Shown here one piece after another: positions 57,860 through 64,000 of a DNA stretch of 64,000 nt; the stretch's first letter is position 1, and every line of letters begins with the position of its first letter. Source of the stretch: Zea mays (Eukaryota > Streptophyta > Magnoliopsida > Poales > Poaceae); NCBI RefSeq assembly GCF_902167145.1, contig NC_050096.1, positions 179,277,825 through 179,341,824 on the forward strand, written 5' to 3'. The notes under the pieces were generated by a model. The model was not told the DNA's origin, ran no database searches, and saw only the letters and a program-made list of their open reading frames with translations. The translations under genes and the position numbers were made by a program.

Positions 57860-60800
57860 TCATTCTCCAGCTTCGTCATCCTGCGTATATCAAACAGCAA
57901 AATAAGAAAGGTGCAAATTTCAGGGAGAAGGTAAAAGTAACAAAAGTAGGTTTCTTACCGGCTTAAGATGACTTCGAGCTTCGTCACCCGCCATTTTTCG
58001 CCCGCCATTTACCCAGATCTGGGTCATGAATCTATTTCCAATGCTTCGGGCTAGGCTTGGGATATTTATCAGATCTGATGCTGACAAGCTGAAGTTTGGT
58101 CTGTTCACAATATTTCCATGCATGCAGCCAGCCTTCAGAAAAGCAGTGGCTGTGCCCAGAGAAGCTACCAGGGCGCAGAAGTCGGCATGCCCACCAATAA
58201 CTTCGTCGAGGGCATCAACCTTGCCTTCAATATATTCTAGCGTGCTGGGCTGATTATCAGCTCAAGGTGTAAATTTTGCAGAGCTAGCTCCGACAGAATG
58301 AAACACATCCTTCAGCCGTTGCACGCATCGGCTGCCGAAGCTTAGGCATTTCTCTTGAAGTTCTTTAAAGGATTTCTGCAAATTTGAATTTTTATCCACC
58401 TCAGTTTTCAGGCTTGCTTCGAGATATTTCTTTTCTTGCTCAAATTTTTCTGACTGTTGGAGCAATTCATTCTTTAAGCTGTTATTCTCAGTTTGGATTT
58501 CAGCCAAAGAACCCTCCATAGTCTGAATAACAAAATCTTTCTTTTCTAATGCACCTTCGTGCTCTTTGATCATCATTTCAAGATCTTGGATGGTGAAATC
58601 CTTCTTTTTCAAATCAGCTTCGTAGTTTTCAACTTTTTCAGCCAAATTTTGGATGACGGCTTTGTTCTTCTCTTCTTCGAGATCTTGTTGCATTTTTAGA
58701 ACCTTACTTAGCAGTATGCTCTGTCGAAAAGATCTTCGTTACAAAGCGACTTAAAAGATAATAATAATAATAAAATAGCAAAAATATTTGTTACCTTGAA
58801 GTTAGCATAAAGCAAACTTCCGGCGATATGGTGCCGTTGGTAACGGCAGAGGTCCACTTCCAGCTTCGGCAAGCCAATGTTTTTGCAGAGAGTTCTAACA
58901 ATTTTAGCTTCGCTGCGGTTTCGAAGGCATCTCAGTTTTCCTTCGTTAACCCCACCAAACAGTGTAGCCCCTGGCTTATATCCGCAGGCTATGGCACATC
59001 TTTTAAGCTCTGCTTTTTCAGCGTCTGTCAGCTCTTGCCCATGTAGATCTTGAAATTCAAAATCTTCACCCTCCAAAATGTCTTCAGCTTGTTTTTTCCC
59101 CTTTTCAGTGCCTGTGCTCGTCGCGGCCACAGCAGATTCTTCCTCAGTCATTTTTAAGAGTTTGTTATCAATAACTTCAAGTGTCTCGTCCAGGTTCAGA
59201 TCTTCTGCGGCCCCAGTTTCAACTACGGCAGCTTCGGCTGCGCCAGTTTCAACTTCGAAGGTTTCCGCTCTAGTGGTTTCGGCTGTGGCGCCCTTAGCTT
59301 CGGCAGTTTCGGTAGTCTGGTCAATAGCAATTCCTGATGCTGGTGTTGGCAACGGTGTCCCATGAATTACATCTGCTATTTCAATAATCCTTCGTTTTTT
59401 CGGCAGTGTAGGACCTTCTTCTGCCGAAGCTGCCTTGTCCTTCTGAAAAAACTTCGTCAGTTCCAACGCCAGCGGACTTAGCTTGACAGGCAAGGGTTCA
59501 GTCATTACCTTCATAATCTCTTCTACTTCAACAACAGAAGGCGTTGCAGGAGTATCTTCTTCTTGAACCAACGTTCTTGGTTCTGGAGATGCAGTTTTCC
59601 TCTTTCCTCCAGTGGCCACCTTTGGCTCAGGATTCAATTCTTCAGGGCTAAGTTTTTCAGAATCTCCCCTTTTCTTTTTGGTTACCTTGGCGACCTCTTC
59701 GTCTGCAGTGCTAGAAATTCTTTTTCGCTTTGGGCCTCCAGCATCTCCGCCCAGGCGATCATAATCAGCATATTCAAAACCTATGGCATCAAGCACCCTG
59801 TTCAGCCTTCGCTTCGGCCGAGTGCTGAAGGCTGCTGTCATTAGCTGGTCCTCTTTTTTGGAGTAATTTCCAAGGATTTCATTACTCATTACTTCAATTG
59901 TATCAAGCCATTCTTGACAGGGTGCTTTAAAATATTTCTTAAACTTATAATAATAGGGTAGTCGGACAAGCTCCCCTTCTTTCTTTTCTCCTTTAAGCTT
60001 CGGCATAGTCCACTCCTTCATAGTCGGAAATACTCTGAAAGCCAGAAATTCCTGCACTAAATCTCTAGTGCCAATGTGTTCTGCAATAATTTTGAATTCA
60101 GCCAGCGCGGCCCAAGTTGGACCTTTAGTTGTCATTCTACAACGAGGTCTTGTTTCTCCGAAGATCAGTTCAAGAGGGCTCTGTACTAGCTTCTCTCTAT
60201 CTTCGTCGACTTTAACATAAAACCATTCTGACTTCCAGCCTGCCGGCCATTTGCTTCGGTAGCTAATCACAGGAAATTTTGTGGTCTTCCGATAGGCAAA
60301 ATTGTAACAACCAAAATTTTCATGCAACCCATCCTTTCTGGCCTTAGTCTGGTAATGCAGCTCGTGTACTCGACAGAAGCTATCGGCAAACGGCTCCACC
60401 GCCTGGCTTCGGAGAGCCCAGATATAAACGCTAAGCCTGACAATGGCGTTAGGAGTCAGTTGGTGAAAATAGATCCCAAACCTTTGCAGCACATCAGAAA
60501 TCATTCTATTCAAAGGAAATCTCAACCCAGCCTTTAAAAAACTCTTGAAAATAACTATTTCATCCTTTTCTGGTTTCGGGGTAGTCTCCTCTCCCCCGAA
60601 GCGAAGTAGCTTCTTCTCATCTTCTCTGAAATAGCCCGCCTTTACCATTTTCGAGAAATCCGTCTTGGAGATAGTCGACTTCCCGAAGTCCAAATGGCTA
60701 GGCTTGCTCGGTACTGCGATATGGTAATCATCGTCAGAATCAGCTTCCTCAATATCTCCTCCTTCTGCTTCGGCAGCAGCTTGTTCTGTTTCGGCAGTAG

Positions 60801-60921
60801 GGATTCTTTCCGAAGTCACCAATCCGGATCGCTGCATTGCTTCGGAGATAGGAACAGTCTCTGCACCTTCGACTTCGCCTCCCTCACGCTCAACTCTAGC
60901 AGTAGAGCGCAATCTGGCCAT
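57860..60921 (-). pseudogene. Antisense gene of element E (gypsy-type transposon domain plus coiled coil)
   Basis: It reads opposite to pol. Exon 1 is 58795-60921 (709 codons): an acidic N-terminus, a globular region of about 300 residues (SHLDFGKSTISKTDFSKMVK .. AFRVFPTMKEWTMP) that looks like the putative gypsy-type transposon domain of Tat antisense frames, then a charged Ala/Glu/Thr-rich stretch. Apparent introns are 58703-58794 and 57881-57958, both GT-AG and phase 0. Exon 2 (57959-58702) is a coiled coil of glutamate/lysine heptads. It has an in-frame TGA at 58262-58264, after which the same frame stays open to the next donor. Exon 3 (57860-57880) ends in TGA. A TATA box lies 200 bp before the ATG. 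Function unknown; the stop may have inactivated this copy or shortened the product. Confidence 0.75.
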
Positions 60922-61120
60922 TCAATTTTAAATTTCTTGAAAGATTTCTCAGGAACTAAATAACCTCTTCTTCTGACGAAGCTTTTCTTCTGACAAAGCA
61001 GACACCAAAGTGGAGCTTCGTCTAAATCCGAGAGTCGAGCTTCGGCTATGGCTAAAAATTTTGGCAGCAAAACAGTGTAATAGCAATGAATGCTGTGGTA
61101 ACTTTACACCTACCAGTCTG

Positions 61121-61128
61121 TTTATATA
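61121..61128 (-). promoter_or_regulatory. TATA box for the antisense gene of element E
   Basis: The minus strand reads TATATAAA, a strong plant TATA box, 200 bp upstream of the antisense ATG (60921). It lies in the internal region, between the gene and the 3' LTR, so it would drive the antisense gene independently of the LTR promoter. Confidence 0.65.
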
Positions 61129-61387
61129 GTGTTGCAGGAAGGAAGGTGAATCGTCGGGAATTTTTACACCAGGCAAACGGTTGCTCGCACCCGCTGAACG
61201 GTGGACCGCAAAAACCAGAATAGTGAACTCGCATGGTGGAACCGCTACGCGCTCGAAAGCTGTATCGTTTCTCGACAACGAGCTCAGGGAAGGTGTTTTT
61301 CGGACCTTCGGCTTCCTGAAGCCTGAGAGACTTTTTTCACGGATCAAGCTCGTTACGAAAAACGATCTAGCACCGTGAAGGGGCTAC

Positions 61388-61957
61388 TGTTGGGACCATG
61401 CTTCGTCGCCGAAGGTCCTGCAGGAAGAAACAGTTTCGGTTGAAGTTGTCTGTACGTAATGCCGAAGGGTGCTGTCCATGAAGCTTCGGAATTACAAACC
61501 GACTTAAAGATAGAATGACCTTTTAGTCCATCAGAGTTTGAGTCGATGTTGTAAACTTTTATGAGGGGTATGATTGTAATTGTTCACAGGCTGTGTCCTG
61601 TGCCTATAAATAGTGAACAGTATTCCTTTACTGTTCACGCATTCCTGTAATTGCAAAGGCATCACTCGGGAATTATTACTTGTCAAGGCGAAGGTATAAT
61701 CATACCTTAAACATTGTATTCAAAATAAATATGTGAATGGTGCCATTTATCTCCAACATATCTATCTTTAATGTTTTACATTTTACATCATTTTATGTTA
61801 TTTTCGTCACCTTTATAATATTATGTTTGTATCCTTCGTCCGAAGTTCATTAAACCCTTGAGGAGATAATGCTTCAGCGGACGAAGAGTATTTAATATTT
61901 AACATCTTCGTGTTGCCTTGTTCTTGATTCATAGCATTTGAGAACAAGTCCCCAACA
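61388..61957 (+). repeat. 3' LTR of element E
   Basis: 570 bp, nearly identical to 52531-53100, preceded by a purine-rich gaaggggctac and followed by target copy atgtt. Confidence 0.93.
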
Positions 61958-61962
61958 ATGTT

Positions 61963-63436
61963 AATATCACAAGGGAGTATATGATGAAGGATGACTTCTT
62001 TGGATAAGAAATAAAAACACTTTATCATCCATAAGTCATATGAAGTAAAATCCTTATCCTTAGTGCACATCATTAGAAAGGAGGAATATGCACCTTTTTA
62101 AACATTTTGATCAATCATAGGAATTTTTACTTCTTCATATTGAATTTACTATCATAACTTTAAAAGCATATCAATATGAGAACATATATAGCAAATGCAT
62201 GAATTGGATTCTAATGGGCAAGTGCATTTATGAGAATGAGATTGAATGCACACCTAGTTAATTTAAGTCCAATACAGAATCTATTCCTCACATGGGTAGA
62301 ATATGATAATTTAGATTAAATAGCCATTGAGATGGGAACTATATTTGATTAAGAAGATGAGTTCCCATACCTTTGCTTTTACCTTTCTTCCTTTGGGCGA
62401 AGAGCAACCCTTGAGGCTTGTGGCTTTGAACATGCACTTACTTTCTTGTAGATTTCCATAAGTAAGCTCAAGAGATATGTCATTAGTAGCACAAGCACTA
62501 GTTTCCCTTTTCGTAATCAATTTGATAATGAATGAAAACATAGACTACTAAAACATGGAAACTTCATAGCATGAACTAAATTATACATAGATGAAGTTAT
62601 GCTCAATTTTAACTCATAAAACAAGCATAAATATTCCTTTAAGATTATGGGAATAAATCTAATTCATGATATGGAAAGCAATAAATGTGAAAGAATCATA
62701 TCCAATTAAGCAAGTAGAAATTCATCATAAATCATTGGATTGATTTTTCTTGTTATGTTGGATTACACATTTCCAAAGAGAAACTTATTCTCTACAAGTG
62801 AGACTACTTAGGATACTTAGATAAAAGCATTAGTCTCATTATTCTAGTTATAGAGAGAGTTTTCTTTTTATAAGTGTCCTAAGGATTTGAATTCCTTACA
62901 TGACACCTTATTCTTTTAAGAACTTGGAATATCTCTCTACATCTAGAATCATGGCAATAGTAGAATGACTAGCGAAAAAACATGCCATGAGGTACCTACA
63001 ATAACTAAAAGCATGTAGATTGCCAAAGTATAGAAATGATGAATATGCAATCTACCATATGAGAGGAATTTCTTCAAAGAATGGTAATATTAATTTAAAG
63101 ACATTTAAAGTGCTTCTTTTTCTATGCGACTACACAAGACACATGAGAATTAGTAATTTAAGATGCTTGCACTTAAAAGCATAAATGTTACCATCCTTTG
63201 GCTTTCCTCTATGTTGTAGGCCTTGATTTTTTTCGCACAAGATAATTCTTTATTTCCTACAACATCAATATCTTCCCCGAGATGATATGAGTTTTAGACA
63301 TAATAATTTGAAATAACCTTGGGTCAATCTTGAATATGTAGATCATTGAAGATTGATGGCTTGAGTTAATAAGTATTGAATGGACTCTCTCAAGCACCCC
63401 AAAGCTTCATATCATCTCCTTCTCCTGCAAAGCTTG
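61963..63436 (-). other. Non-coding internal region of element D, 5' side
   Basis: Continues D after the second atgtt and aligns with about 26160-27623 of element B. No coding signal. Confidence 0.8.
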
Positions 63437-64000
63437 TCAAGCATATTTTGGTACCCATCGCTTGATGGGTCCATCATGGTTAGTCAACAAAGATCTAGGA
63501 ACCCAAAAGTCCTTTGTGTTAGCACTAGGTAAACTCATTACCTTTCTAGCACAAGTTGCAATTTTGGGTTGCCTAGTTACAAGAGAATTAATTGACAAGA
63601 TGGAAGTGTTACCAATGGGACAATCTTTGCATTGATGTCCCTTCTTTCGGCATATGTAGCATAGGCGATCTTCGAGCCTTGAAGATTTCTTCCTTCCTTG
63701 TTTCTTGCTTGCTACATGGTTAGTGAATATTTTCTTTTCTAACATTATGCCTTCTTGTTTTAAATGAGGACAAGTTCTAAATAAGTGTCCCTTCTTGGAG
63801 CATTTAAAACAAACTTTATCATCCTTGTTAATAATCAAGTCATTTTTAATATAGGGACATGACCTAATTGAGTGCCCCTTTTCAAAGCATTCACTACACT
63901 TCTTACCTCTCTTAGTGTGAAGTGTGGCTTGATTATTACCTTGGATGTTACCTTTTATGGAGGCGTGGTTGAGGCTTTTGGAGGAGGCATTGATTTTCAT
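63437..64000 (-). CDS. Gag-type protein of element D, C-terminal part
   Basis: 187 codons run off the right edge of the window. They hold three CCHC knuckles (CSECFEKGHSIRSC, CFKCSKKGHLFRTC, CYICRKKGHQCKDC) and the closing WVPR/WVPK motifs. They align with the last third of the Gag of B, with small indels between knuckles. The intact frame in a second, diverged copy argues that this gene is kept under selection within the family. Confidence 0.85.
   Translation of the reverse strand: MKINASSKSLNHASIKGNIQGNNQATLHTKRGKKCSECFEKGHSIRSCPYIKNDLIINKDDKVCFKCSKKGHLFRTCPHLKQEGIMLEKKIFTNHVASKKQGRKKSSRLEDRLCYICRKKGHQCKDCPIGNTSILSINSLVTRQPKIATCARKVMSLPSANTKDFWVPRSLLTNHDGPIKRWVPKYA

Larger units (their letters stand above)
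52531..61957 (+). mobile_element. Gypsy (Tat-type) element E, no gag, with antisense gene
   Basis: The 9427-bp element has perfect target duplications atgtt (52526-52530 and 61958-61962) and two 570-bp LTRs that differ at about five positions. Order: LTR, PBS, protease-RT-RNase H-second RNase H-integrase in one frame, a non-coding stretch with tandem repeats, an antisense gene (57860-60921), then the 3' LTR. The second RNase H before integrase and an extra gene between pol and the 3' LTR are hallmarks of the Tat lineage. No Gag domain precedes the protease. The whole element is unusually rich in CGAAG/CTTCG. Confidence 0.93.
48929..64000 (-). mobile_element. Sirevirus-like element D (relative of B), interrupted by E
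   Basis: The 3' LTR (48929-50441), a non-coding internal region (50442-52530 and 61963-63436) and the end of a Gag-type gene (63437-64000) match element B in order and sequence but are clearly diverged from it. The 5' part lies beyond the window. The five bases before the LTR are aataa; the second target copy is outside. Gypsy element E split D's non-coding region at atgtt. As in B, no pol lies between gag and the 3' LTR. Confidence 0.88.

Noticed and set aside
60949..61347. 132-codon minus-strand frame upstream of the antisense gene of E
   Set aside because: It overlaps the TATA box and presumed leader of that gene and shows no domain; more likely untranslated.

Overview
The window is nuclear DNA of a large grass genome, almost certainly Zea (maize or a close relative). 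The evidence is a stack of nested LTR retrotransposons, Sirevirus-type Copia elements with the run CTCCCCCTTTTTGG beside their 3' LTRs, LTRs packed with CACCGGACAGTCCGGTG palindromes as in maize Ji/Opie-type elements, and a single plant gene among them. Nothing bacterial or viral in lifestyle is present. Element letters A to G are my own labels.

Layout. 1-3644: 5' end of a minus-strand Gypsy element with a 3.36-kb LTR (Tekay/Del-like), inserted into the 3' end of a Copia element G, whose 3' LTR is 3952-5432. 5433-7028: no gene, but a dispersed TTTTTATGCT-like motif. 7029-13462: a complete Copia element F with 5-bp target duplications (gattc), two LTRs and an uninterrupted 1279-codon polyprotein. 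13463-14375: intergenic DNA with a small MITE. 14376-18421 (minus): the only host gene, a six-exon IQD (IQ67-domain) calmodulin-binding protein of 436 residues.

19342-47984: a Mutator-like element (MULE) with long terminal inverted repeats and a decayed transposase. A 24.6-kb insertion splits the transposase. That insertion is Copia element A (Ji/Opie-like, TSD ccgct), which carries element B in its 3' LTR (TSD gttag) and element C in its reverse transcriptase (TSD gtagc/gcagc). 48929 to the window end is Copia element D, broken by Gypsy (Tat-type) element E at 52531-61957 (TSD atgtt).

How the parts relate. A has the usual gag-pol set but is broken. B, C and D are Sirevirus-like elements carrying only a Gag-type gene plus long non-coding DNA studded with purine tracts, so they probably depend on proteins of autonomous relatives. 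E has protease, reverse transcriptase, two RNase H domains and integrase but no recognisable gag. Downstream of pol it has an antisense gene with its own TATA box and apparent introns. My by-eye LTR comparison gives about 2.4% divergence for A, 1.4% for C, 0.9% for E, 0.6% for F and 0.2% for B, which agrees with the nesting order. The IQD gene is left with about 0.9 kb of its own upstream DNA before the MULE terminus.
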